From Arcobacter sp. EP1 (lineage in GTDB: Bacteria; Campylobacterota; Campylobacteria; Campylobacterales; Arcobacteraceae): 64,000 nt of DNA. The stretch lies in the NCBI GenBank assembly GCA_001655195.1, contig LPNY01000021.1, positions 426 to 64,425 of the forward strand. The letters run 5' to 3'. Positions 36,881-43,837 of the stretch are shown here, piece after piece; position 1 is the first letter of the stretch; every line of letters begins with the position of its first letter. The notes beneath the pieces were generated by a model that saw only the letters and a program-made list of their open reading frames with translations, searched no databases and was not told where the DNA came from. Position numbers and translations under genes: made by a program.

Positions 36881-37291
36881 ATGAAATTAAATACTACATC
36901 ACAATATGCTATAAGAATTCTAACACTCATAGCAATTGACAATGAAAAACGTTACAATGCAAAAGAATTATCTCAAAAACTAATGATTCCTTATAAATAT
37001 CTAACTAAAGTAATGACCTACTTAGTTAATGCAGAACTTATTGTATCTTTAAGAGGAAGAGAAGGTGGTTATGTTCTGAATAAAGAGGCTAAAGATATCT
37101 TTGTTGTTGATATTTTGGATGCGGTAAAAGAACAAATAGATAAAAAAATGTGCCTACTGGGCGTTGGTTTATGTACAGGAAGTAATAAGTGTGCACTTCA
37201 TGACGACTGGCAAGAACCCAAAAAACTCCTCAATAAAATGTTTTCAAAAAAGAGTTTAGAGGAATTAAAAAAACAAGCAACCAAACTATAA
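36881..37291 (+). CDS. Rrf2-family transcriptional regulator with three-cysteine cluster motif
   Basis: The 136-residue protein has the Rrf2 winged-helix: LNTTSQYAIRILTLIA (helix 1), NAKELSQKLMIPYKYLTKVM (recognition region) and SLRGREGGYVL (wing). Three cysteines at 91, 98 and 104 (C-x6-C-x5-C) match the Fe-S ligands of IscR/NsrR-type members, with one extra residue in the first gap. It probably senses Fe-S status, nitric oxide or oxidants. Two palindromes in its own promoter imply autoregulation. No isc/suf genes are adjacent, so it is not clearly IscR. Confidence 0.88.
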   Translation: MKLNTTSQYAIRILTLIAIDNEKRYNAKELSQKLMIPYKYLTKVMTYLVNAELIVSLRGREGGYVLNKEAKDIFVVDILDAVKEQIDKKMCLLGVGLCTGSNKCALHDDWQEPKKLLNKMFSKKSLEELKKQATKL

Positions 37292-37313
37292 AAAGAGAAA
37301 ATCTCTTTTTATA
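37287..37313. terminator. Bidirectional terminator between convergent genes
   Basis: TATAAAAAGAGA (37287-37298) pairs perfectly with 37302-37313 around an AAA loop. It serves the Rrf2 gene on the plus strand and the secreted-protein gene on the minus strand, covering both stop codons. Confidence 0.82.
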
Positions 37314-37629
37314 ATCCGATAACTTTATAAGCTCCTGTATCATCTCTTTTTACGCTTAGGTGATTAAACTCTTGATTATCTAAAATAACATCATAGTTTC
37401 CAAACTCAGATTTTTGTTGAACATCAATAACATTAATATCTCTAAAATAGACAATGTGATTATCGATACTATTCAACTTTTCTAATGCATTGGGTGCTAA
37501 CAGTACTGACATCTCTTTATTATTCATTGTTTTTAATGCTTTTAAAAACTGTTGTGTTACTTTTTCAACAACAATTTCATTTGCAAACAGACTACCTACC
37601 ATTGTTACTAATAGTATTAATTTTTTCAT
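37309..37629 (-). CDS. Small secreted protein, likely Rrf2 target
   Basis: The 106-residue protein has a signal peptide (about 1-16, MKKLILLVTMVGSLFA). The mature part (EIVVEKVTQQFLKALKTMNN...) resembles small periplasmic SnoaL/NTF2-like or DUF4440-type folds in outline, but no motif is firm. It has no cysteine or haem motif. Its start codon lies 19 bases from a perfect CTACCTGCAGGTAG palindrome, and a second one lies 48 bases farther up, so it is the most likely regulated gene of the neighbouring Rrf2 protein. AAGGAAAG is the ribosome site. Confidence 0.65.
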   Translation of the reverse strand: MKKLILLVTMVGSLFANEIVVEKVTQQFLKALKTMNNKEMSVLLAPNALEKLNSIDNHIVYFRDINVIDVQQKSEFGNYDVILDNQEFNHLSVKRDDTGAYKVIGL

Positions 37630-37647
37630 TTTCTTTCCTTATTATTA

Positions 37648-37661
37648 CTACCTGCAGGTAG
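37648..37661. promoter_or_regulatory. Palindromic operator-like site 3 (secreted-protein promoter, proximal)
   Basis: CTACCTGCAGGTAG is a perfect 14-base palindrome located just before the ribosome site of the minus-strand gene, where a bound protein would block transcription. It is the best match of the four related sites. Confidence 0.6.
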
Positions 37662-37695
37662 TATTTAAAGAATAGTATTATAGCTTTACTTAATT

Positions 37696-37709
37696 CTACC
37701 TTTAGGTAG
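37696..37709. promoter_or_regulatory. Palindromic operator-like site 4 (divergent promoter region)
   Basis: CTACCTTTAGGTAG has perfect six-base arms and lies 48 bases from site 3 and 121 bases before the plus-strand gene at 37831. It could control both divergent genes. Its flanks match site 2. Confidence 0.6.
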
Positions 37710-37830
37710 TATTTAAGTATATCTTTTATTTTTTGTAATAGTACCTTTTAAGTACCTTTTCCTTTTATAATTATAAAAGATAAAAACTAGAACTGTAAAT
37801 TCATTGAAATTATAGTTTGGGATAAGCACG

Positions 37831-38418
37831 ATGAAAATTTTAATTTATGACAACTGCCACAGTGAGCTTGAAGCTCTGTACAATATGTTAATCAACATTT
37901 CAGATGAATTTAAAATCGATAAAGTCATGGAGACAAAAAGGGGTTACCTACTCTATGAAGAGCATAACCATGATTTTATTTTTATCAATAGTGACTGCCA
38001 CCATGGCAAAAACTTCCTAAATGAAATTCACAACAAAAATCCTCAACAAAATCTTATTGCACTCTCAGATAGTCTAAATTGTACGGATAATATTAAATGT
38101 AGTTTTTGTAAACAAGAAGACAATAAATTTCTACTTGTACGACCTATTTACTCTAATGATCTTTTCTATTTGTTGTTAGGAAACAACAAACGCCCTACAT
38201 ATTGTGATAATAACCAAATATTAAAACGGCTAAAAAAGATTGATCAAAATTTTCATAATTTTGATTTCTGCATTGAGAATAAAATGTTTGTTAATAAAAA
38301 TAGTTTTTTAAAACGTGATGAAAAAGTTTTTAATCTATTAACTCAACTAAAATTGCAAAATATTCCTTATGAGATTGACTCCACAAAAAATATTAAAATT
38401 TTAGAGCAAGAAAATTAA
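37831..38418 (+). CDS. Degenerate receiver-like protein with cysteine motif
   Basis: The first 120 residues of this 195-residue protein follow the CheY layout: MKILIYDNCHSELEALYNML (strand 1, helix 1), DFIFINSD (strand 3), LIALSD (strand 4) and LLVRPIYSNDLFYLL (strand 5, helix 5). The phosphoacceptor Asp is replaced by Asn53, the strand 1 acidic pair is reduced to one Asp, and the conserved Lys is Arg104, so phosphorylation is unlikely. A C84-x5-C90-x2-C93 set sits between strands 4 and 5. The C-terminal 75 residues are unrecognised. It may be a phosphorylation-independent or metal/redox-sensing pseudo-receiver. Confidence 0.6.
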   Translation: MKILIYDNCHSELEALYNMLINISDEFKIDKVMETKRGYLLYEEHNHDFIFINSDCHHGKNFLNEIHNKNPQQNLIALSDSLNCTDNIKCSFCKQEDNKFLLVRPIYSNDLFYLLLGNNKRPTYCDNNQILKRLKKIDQNFHNFDFCIENKMFVNKNSFLKRDEKVFNLLTQLKLQNIPYEIDSTKNIKILEQEN

Positions 38419-38579
38419 TCTTCTTGTTCTTTAAGTACGGTTATCATTTGATAAAAATTTTCACGTTCCTCAGGAGTCATATCAATTTGGTCTAACTGAT
38501 GTTGAATCTCTTCTTCTGGTAACTCTTTTAACATGGGAACAACCATTTTTAAAAACTCTTGTAACTCTTCTTCACTCAT
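38415..38579 (-). CDS. 54-residue acidic helical protein (small ORF)
   Basis: The ORF encodes MSEEELQEFLKMVVPMLKEL and continues for 34 more mostly acidic residues, ending KEQED. It looks like two or three amphipathic helices. An AGGAG ribosome site lies close upstream of the ATG. It converges on the receiver-like gene with a 4-base overlap. It is too short for standard ORF cut-offs, but composition and ribosome site support a real gene. Function is unknown. Confidence 0.65.
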   Translation of the reverse strand: MSEEELQEFLKMVVPMLKELPEEEIQHQLDQIDMTPEERENFYQMITVLKEQED

Positions 38580-38581
38580 AA

Positions 38582-38903
38582 AAGCTCCTTTTACTTACAT
38601 ACTTACGTCACAATTTTATAATATACAAGGCTTTATTTAGGTTAAAGAATAAATCTATTTGAAAAAAGAAAGAAATTGATACGAATCTATTCTTTTCTGT
38701 TGATTAAAAAGAGGTGGGAGAGAGAATAACTTAGGGTTGAAAGGGTTCCATTTAATCTACAGAAAAGTCAAAGGTACAAAGGTGTGATAAGATTGCCTTT
38801 GTAGAAAAAGTTTATCCTAAAAAGATTACAAAATAGTGACAATTTCATTTTAAAACTAAAAATGTAAAGAGAGGATAAAGAAAGAGAAGTATATAATTAT
38901 TTC
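38582..38903. other. Intergenic region without a recognised gene
   Basis: About 320 bases between the 54-residue ORF and the next plus-strand gene hold no convincing ORF. The only structure noticed is an inverted repeat, TACAAAGG (38775-38782) with its complement at 38796-38803 around 13 bases, not followed by a T-run. Purine-rich DNA surrounds it. A small RNA cannot be excluded. Confidence 0.4.
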
Positions 38904-39338
38904 ATGAATAAAACACACTTTAAAACCCACTATAATAAATACTTTGAACAAGTGATCAATCAAAAGATTATCTCTATTTCAAGTAACAAAACCGATTCAT
39001 TACAGATTCACTACCTTAAAGAGGGCAAGGAAAAAGTACTTACTATCAACGCTGAAATTCAAAGAGACAGTGCTGGTTTGTTAGATTTTCAATTTCTTTT
39101 AGGGCTACAAACGCCTAAAAACAGTAAGTTTTCTCCAATATATGAAAATATCAAAGCCATAGATGAAGTATCACTTTATATTGCTGAAGATATGTTTTGT
39201 AAAGAACAAGCCTTAGAGTTTAAGTATGAAGAGAATAACTATTTTTATATTCTTATTTACACAGATATGGCAGAGATGACATTAGAATTCTTTGATGAAA
39301 AGTTAGAGGCCAAAAAGTTTAAAAAAATTAGTTACTGA
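38904..39338 (+). CDS. Protein of unknown function
   Basis: The 144-residue soluble protein was not recognised. The sequence alternates hydrophobic strands with charged turns (IISISSNKTDSLQIHYLKEG, VLTINAEIQRDS, FYILIYTDMAEMTLEFFDE), suggesting a beta-rich domain. It overlaps the convergent histidine kinase gene by 7 bases. It has no visible ribosome site of strength. Confidence 0.55.
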   Translation: MNKTHFKTHYNKYFEQVINQKIISISSNKTDSLQIHYLKEGKEKVLTINAEIQRDSAGLLDFQFLLGLQTPKNSKFSPIYENIKAIDEVSLYIAEDMFCKEQALEFKYEENNYFYILIYTDMAEMTLEFFDEKLEAKKFKKISY

Positions 39339-40930
39339 GCCTCGTTTTTTAATAATACAATACTAAACTTAGCGCCAGTAAAGCGTTTTGTTTTGTATTC
39401 ATACGCTTCATTTGATACGATTAGTTTTCCCTTCATATGTTTTTTAACAATCTCTTGAGACATATATAAACCAATACCTGTACCTTGACTTTTATGTTTT
39501 GTTGTAAAATAGGGTTCAAAAACCTTATCTTTAATTTCGTCATTGATTCCACCAGCATTATCTTTAACTTCAATGATAATTTCACTACTTGTACTATAAA
39601 CTTCAATAAAAATATAACGTTTACTATCAATGAGTTTTAATGCATCTCGCGCATTATTGAGTAAATTAACAAGAACTTGAATAAACTCATTTTGAAAGGT
39701 AAACAACTCTAAATTTGCACAGTTTTTGATTACTTCAATCTCTAAATCTTTCGAAGCTGATGCAGAAAAAGTCAATGCATTATCAATAGCATGTTCAACA
39801 ACAAATGAGGTTTTATTTTTATTAGGTTTAAAAAACTCACTAAAATCATCAATTGTTTTTGATAAAAACTGAGAGTTTTTATTGATATCATCAAGTCCAG
39901 CTTCTAATAACTCTTTGTTTAAAAGACCACTCTCATTTTGCAGTTTCATACCTGTTGCTAAAACTGATACAACAGAGAGAGGTTGTCGCCATTGGTGAGC
40001 AATATTTTCAAGCATCTCTCCCATTGCAGCCATTTTAGATTGGTGATACATAAGTCGTTCATACTCATGTAACTCCTCTTTTGCATTATTGACCTCATCT
40101 TCTAACGTTTTATTGTAGTTTTTTAATTTTTGATTAAGAGACTCTTTTTTCTTTTCTATTTCAACACGTTCAGTAATATCTCGTGAAATAGCAATAATAT
40201 AATCCGTTGATTGATAAGACTTCATACTCAAAGTTGTTTCAACAGGAAAAGAGTTACCATCTTTACAACCATACAGTCCATACGTTGTCATAGACTCTTC
40301 TTGTCCAATTTGTCGAAATATTTCAGGTATTTCCATGCTATTACTATTTAACGCTTTTCTAAAATCAGATACACGCTTAGTACGAAACTCTTCTACGGTG
40401 AAACCTAATTTTTCACAAGCAACTTTATTAGCAAACTCAACATATTGTGTCTCTTTGTTCACCAAAAAAATGATATCAGAGGTGATATTTAAAAATTCAA
40501 AATAGAGTTGTAAACGTTCTGTTCGCTCAATTCGATTACTGATATCTCGAACATACGAAATTAAAAAAGGTGATTCATCCATGATGACGAATTTAGAAGA
40601 GACCTCAACAGGGAAAATCATCCCCTCTTTAGTTTTATGAGTGGATTCAAAAACATTACCCCGTTCACTCTCATTTTCATTTTCACTAAAGGACTTGAAT
40701 ATTTCTGAAAACTTCTTTTGACTATTGACTTCAGGATTCACATCCCAAACATTTAAACGCGTAATCTCTTCTTTACTATATCCCAAATCATTACAGCCAA
40801 CTTCATTAGCATAAATAATTCGACCAGCTTGGTTAATCCAGTAAATTGCTTGATTGGAAAGTTCAAAAGAGGATTGTAATATAAAATTAATATGTTTTTT
40901 TTCTAACTGTTCCACATTAACCTTTATCAT
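39332..40930 (-). CDS. Orphan sensor histidine kinase with two PAS domains
   Basis: The 532-residue kinase has PAS 1 (about 15-130), PAS 2 (about 140-255, with DITERVEIE at its end), a coiled coil (255-300), a dimerisation/phosphoacceptor helix with His312 in MLENIAHQWRQPLS, and a HATPase domain (N-box NLLNNARDAL, G1 KDNAGGIND, F-box VFEPYFTTKHKSQGTGIGLYMS). No membrane segment is seen, so it is a cytoplasmic sensor. No response regulator is adjacent. It shares its core with three other kinases in the window. Confidence 0.9.
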   Translation of the reverse strand: MIKVNVEQLEKKHINFILQSSFELSNQAIYWINQAGRIIYANEVGCNDLGYSKEEITRLNVWDVNPEVNSQKKFSEIFKSFSENENESERGNVFESTHKTKEGMIFPVEVSSKFVIMDESPFLISYVRDISNRIERTERLQLYFEFLNITSDIIFLVNKETQYVEFANKVACEKLGFTVEEFRTKRVSDFRKALNSNSMEIPEIFRQIGQEESMTTYGLYGCKDGNSFPVETTLSMKSYQSTDYIIAISRDITERVEIEKKKESLNQKLKNYNKTLEDEVNNAKEELHEYERLMYHQSKMAAMGEMLENIAHQWRQPLSVVSVLATGMKLQNESGLLNKELLEAGLDDINKNSQFLSKTIDDFSEFFKPNKNKTSFVVEHAIDNALTFSASASKDLEIEVIKNCANLELFTFQNEFIQVLVNLLNNARDALKLIDSKRYIFIEVYSTSSEIIIEVKDNAGGINDEIKDKVFEPYFTTKHKSQGTGIGLYMSQEIVKKHMKGKLIVSNEAYEYKTKRFTGAKFSIVLLKNEAQ

Positions 40931-40998
40931 CTAAGTATTTAATTATTATGTACATAAAGCTCCCATTCTTATGCATACTAAAAATTAATAGTTACTAA

Positions 40999-41421
40999 CT
41001 ATTCGTTTAAATATCTCCATTTATCTTCATTTTGTATAAGGATAATTTTTCGAATTTTATTATAATAAATAACATCTTTGGTCCCAAGGAATTTTAAAGC
41101 TCTTTGATACCGATACTTTACATTTTCCCAATTTATATTCTCTTCGCTTTTAAGTTCACCCTCAAACCACGAAAGTTCTTCTTCAATATCGAGCTTCTTT
41201 GTACTTTGTAAATACATATTATCGTTTGGAATCTCGAAAAAGATAGCATTGTTATTTCTATTAAACCACAATATATCTTTTTTATCCAGACGTTTCTCAA
41301 CTTCTGCTAGCAGCTTTTCGTCTGACTGCAAAACAGACACTAACTCATCCATGCAATCTTTCACATCTGTAATACGTGAGGATTGTATAGCACTATAAAC
41401 CTCATTCGCTAAACTTTGCAT
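40999..41421 (-). CDS. Soluble protein of unknown function between two kinase genes
   Basis: This 140-residue protein was not recognised. The N-terminal half is helical and acidic (MQSLANEVYSAIQSSRITDV), and the C-terminal half looks strand-rich and aromatic (NVKYRYQRALKFLGTKDVIY). No signal peptide or membrane helix is visible. It lies between two same-strand histidine kinases with gaps of about 70 and 100 bases, so it may be cotranscribed. Confidence 0.55.
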   Translation of the reverse strand: MQSLANEVYSAIQSSRITDVKDCMDELVSVLQSDEKLLAEVEKRLDKKDILWFNRNNNAIFFEIPNDNMYLQSTKKLDIEEELSWFEGELKSEENINWENVKYRYQRALKFLGTKDVIYYNKIRKIILIQNEDKWRYLNE

Positions 41422-41523
41422 TACTCCCTTTCCCTATTTGTAACATTTTTCTAATAATTATATATTTTTTTTGTTATTATAGCTTAATTTATGGTTTTTA
41501 CCTATATCTTTTCTTAATATTTT

Positions 41524-43140
41524 CTAAATTGGCAGTGTAATTACAAATTCTAGTCCGTGGTATTCTTTATTCTCGTGAATAAAACTATTATTTCGTGCTT
41601 CGATTGTTCCTTTCATATGTTTCTCAATAATCTCTTTACACATATACAATCCAATACCAGTACCGTTGCTTTGGTGTTTAGTAGTAAAATAGGGTTCAAA
41701 AATACGATTGATAATCTCTTCTTTTGCTCCCTTTGCAGAATCGATGATTTTAATCACCGCATTATTTTTATCTTGATAAGCTTGTACATAGATAAATCGT
41801 TCCTCTTCATCTAAAAATGCCAACTCATCTACTGAGTTATTCAAAATATTCATAAATACTTGTGTTAACTCATTTTCTAGTGTAAATAATACAATATTAT
41901 GAATATCCGATATAACATTCACGCTTTTACTTTTTAAGGTTATATCAATGAGCGTCAAAGTATTTTCAAAAGCCTCTTTGATATTAAATTTAACTTCAAT
42001 ATTGTCAGATTTGAAGTAATTTCTAAAATCATCAATAGTTTGAGAAAGATATTGAGCATTTTCATTGATACTCTCTAGTGCTTTATGCTCTAGAGCATCG
42101 TCTAAAATCCCTAACTCTTTTTTAACTTTTAATCCCGTTGCAGAAGTCGAAATAACAGAGAGAGGTTGTCGCCATTGGTGGGCAATATTTTCTAACATCT
42201 CTCCCATCATAGCTTGCTTTGATTTATGCATGAGCAACTCTTCTTGCTTTTTTTCTCGTTCTAAATTTCTTTGTATTTGATACTCATTTTTATGCTTTTC
42301 AATGGCAATACCTGCAATACTTGCCCTATCTTCTATCACATGCAAATCAAACTCTGTTGGTTTTTTTGGATGATTATAATACATGGCAAAGGTTCCTAAA
42401 ACTTCCCCTTTTGATGAAAGAATTGGCTGTGACCAACAAGCCTGTAAACCTGCTTTTAAGGCGAGATTCTTTGCTTGCCCCCAATTATCATGTTCTGAAA
42501 TATCTTCAACAATTATACGTTTTTTCAAATAAGCTGCAGCCCCACAAGATCCAACATCCTCACCAATTTTCATACCATCAACTTTTTTAGTAAAAAACTC
42601 TGGAATACTTGGTGCGGCTGCTGAAAAGAGTCGTTTTCCACTTTTATCCAACAGCAAAATCGAACAGCGCATATCTGATTTCATCTTTTCAGCTGATTTA
42701 ATTACTTCATTTAAAACATGCAGGAGGTTATCCCCTTGAGCAATATGTTTGAGGATTTTTTTATCTTCTTGATAGAGTACTGAAGCCTCTTTATTTTGGG
42801 TAATATCTTTTCGAATGGTTAAAATTCCTTCAACATTTTCCCCATCATATAAAAAACGTCTTTTAGTATCAAAAATTTTTATCTCATTATGGATAGTAAT
42901 AATCTCCTCATACACTAAGACCTCTTTATTATCTTCTGAATCATTATGTGAATCAGCTGTATAATTAGAGTTAAATAGAGTATTCTCATAGTTTCCAATT
43001 ATGGAGTCTTTGGATACTGAAGAAAATGAAGCAAAAGCATCATTACACTCTAATATCTTTCCCCTCGTATCAGAAAAGGAGATTAAATCCTCTAATAGAT
43101 TATAAATATCAAGATCTATGCATTTTTTGTTGTCTTTCAT
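41524..43140 (-). CDS. Orphan sensor histidine kinase with PAS-like and GAF domains
   Basis: Domains in the 538-residue protein: PAS-like (about 10-120), GAF (about 130-290: RCSILLLDKSGKRLFSAAAP, VGSCGAAAYLKKRIIVEDI, SQPILSSKGEVLGTFAMYY), a coiled coil, the phosphoacceptor His321 in MLENIAHQWRQPLS, and HATPase (EIINRIFEPYFTTKHQSNGTGIGLYM). The G1-box reads IIDSAKGAKEEI, departing from the usual DNGGGI, which may weaken ATP binding. It is cytoplasmic and has no adjacent response regulator. Confidence 0.9.
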   Translation of the reverse strand: MKDNKKCIDLDIYNLLEDLISFSDTRGKILECNDAFASFSSVSKDSIIGNYENTLFNSNYTADSHNDSEDNKEVLVYEEIITIHNEIKIFDTKRRFLYDGENVEGILTIRKDITQNKEASVLYQEDKKILKHIAQGDNLLHVLNEVIKSAEKMKSDMRCSILLLDKSGKRLFSAAAPSIPEFFTKKVDGMKIGEDVGSCGAAAYLKKRIIVEDISEHDNWGQAKNLALKAGLQACWSQPILSSKGEVLGTFAMYYNHPKKPTEFDLHVIEDRASIAGIAIEKHKNEYQIQRNLEREKKQEELLMHKSKQAMMGEMLENIAHQWRQPLSVISTSATGLKVKKELGILDDALEHKALESINENAQYLSQTIDDFRNYFKSDNIEVKFNIKEAFENTLTLIDITLKSKSVNVISDIHNIVLFTLENELTQVFMNILNNSVDELAFLDEEERFIYVQAYQDKNNAVIKIIDSAKGAKEEIINRIFEPYFTTKHQSNGTGIGLYMCKEIIEKHMKGTIEARNNSFIHENKEYHGLEFVITLPI

Positions 43141-43351
43141 TACTCAACCATTTTTTTGATATCTTTATTCTATCAAAAAAAAATGATATTTGTAAAATAA
43201 ATAAATAATTCTTTTGAAAGTCTTATTTTCCCACTAACAAAGAGTTTTTTTGTAATTTTTTAAAAAGAATAATTTTATTTTTCGAATTAGTTTTATTTTT
43301 TTTGCTTAATTAAATTTTACTCGTATTACAATTATGAATCAAGGGGCTATC

Positions 43352-43540
43352 ATGACTAATATTATGATTGGTATTATTATCCTTTTTGCACTATTATGGT
43401 TTTACGCCTTTACCTCTATTATTGATAAAAAATTCAAAGATAAACAGGCAAAACAACTTTGGATTCTTGCTATTACTTTTATTCCACTTCTTGCTTTTAT
43501 TTATATTTTCGTTGAAGACGATTTTATTCAATCTGAATGA
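43352..43540 (+). CDS. Small membrane protein, PLDc_N-like, copy 1
   Basis: From the ATG at 43352 (AAGGGG upstream) the product is 62 residues with two hydrophobic helices and the pattern W..A..FIPLLAFIYIF, resembling the PLDc_N two-helix family. A second gene at 47047 encodes a protein of the same length with the same pattern. The ATG at 43334 would add six residues but has no ribosome site. Together they flank the TPP-enzyme/aldehyde dehydrogenase operon. Confidence 0.7.
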   Translation: MTNIMIGIIILFALLWFYAFTSIIDKKFKDKQAKQLWILAITFIPLLAFIYIFVEDDFIQSE

Positions 43541-43700
43541 TAATTCATAACTTCATTTACATGCTCTTAATAAATTGCTATAATTAACTTTCATATGGGA
43601 GAAAATAGACAAATCTTATCCTTATCATTGATAAGCATTATTATTAATTTAGTACTTTAATCTATAAATTTAAACTTAATATAATATTAGAGTAGCGACT

Positions 43701-43717
43701 GTGTCGAATATTCGCAC
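43701..43717. promoter_or_regulatory. Palindrome upstream of the TPP-enzyme operon
   Basis: GTGTCGAATATTCGCAC is a 17-base near-palindrome with one mismatched pair, centred on CGAATATTCG, in the 297-base gap before the TPP-enzyme gene. It is operator-like and stands out in otherwise AT-rich DNA. No regulator gene is adjacent. Confidence 0.35.
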
Positions 43718-43765
43718 TCATGTATAAAATTTAATTAACGAGGTACTAATTACTTTTTTTTAACA

Positions 43766-43779
43766 TTGATTTAAATCAA
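43766..43779. promoter_or_regulatory. Perfect FNR/CRP-type site before the TPP-enzyme operon
   Basis: TTGATTTAAATCAA is an exact TTGAT-N4-ATCAA palindrome, lying 58 bases before the start codon and probably near the -40 position for an activator. It suggests control by an oxygen- or redox-responsive Crp/Fnr regulator. Confidence 0.6.
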
Positions 43780-43837
43780 TTTGTGAGAAACTTACGCAAA
43801 ATTATCGAAATAAAAAATTAAAATTTGGAGAAAATAA

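Noticed and set aside
39960-42200. DNA stretches nearly identical between two kinase genes (around 39975-40000 and 42160-42185), first taken for a repeat element
   Set aside because: They encode the conserved AHQWRQPLS helix of paralogous kinases, so the match reflects protein conservation.
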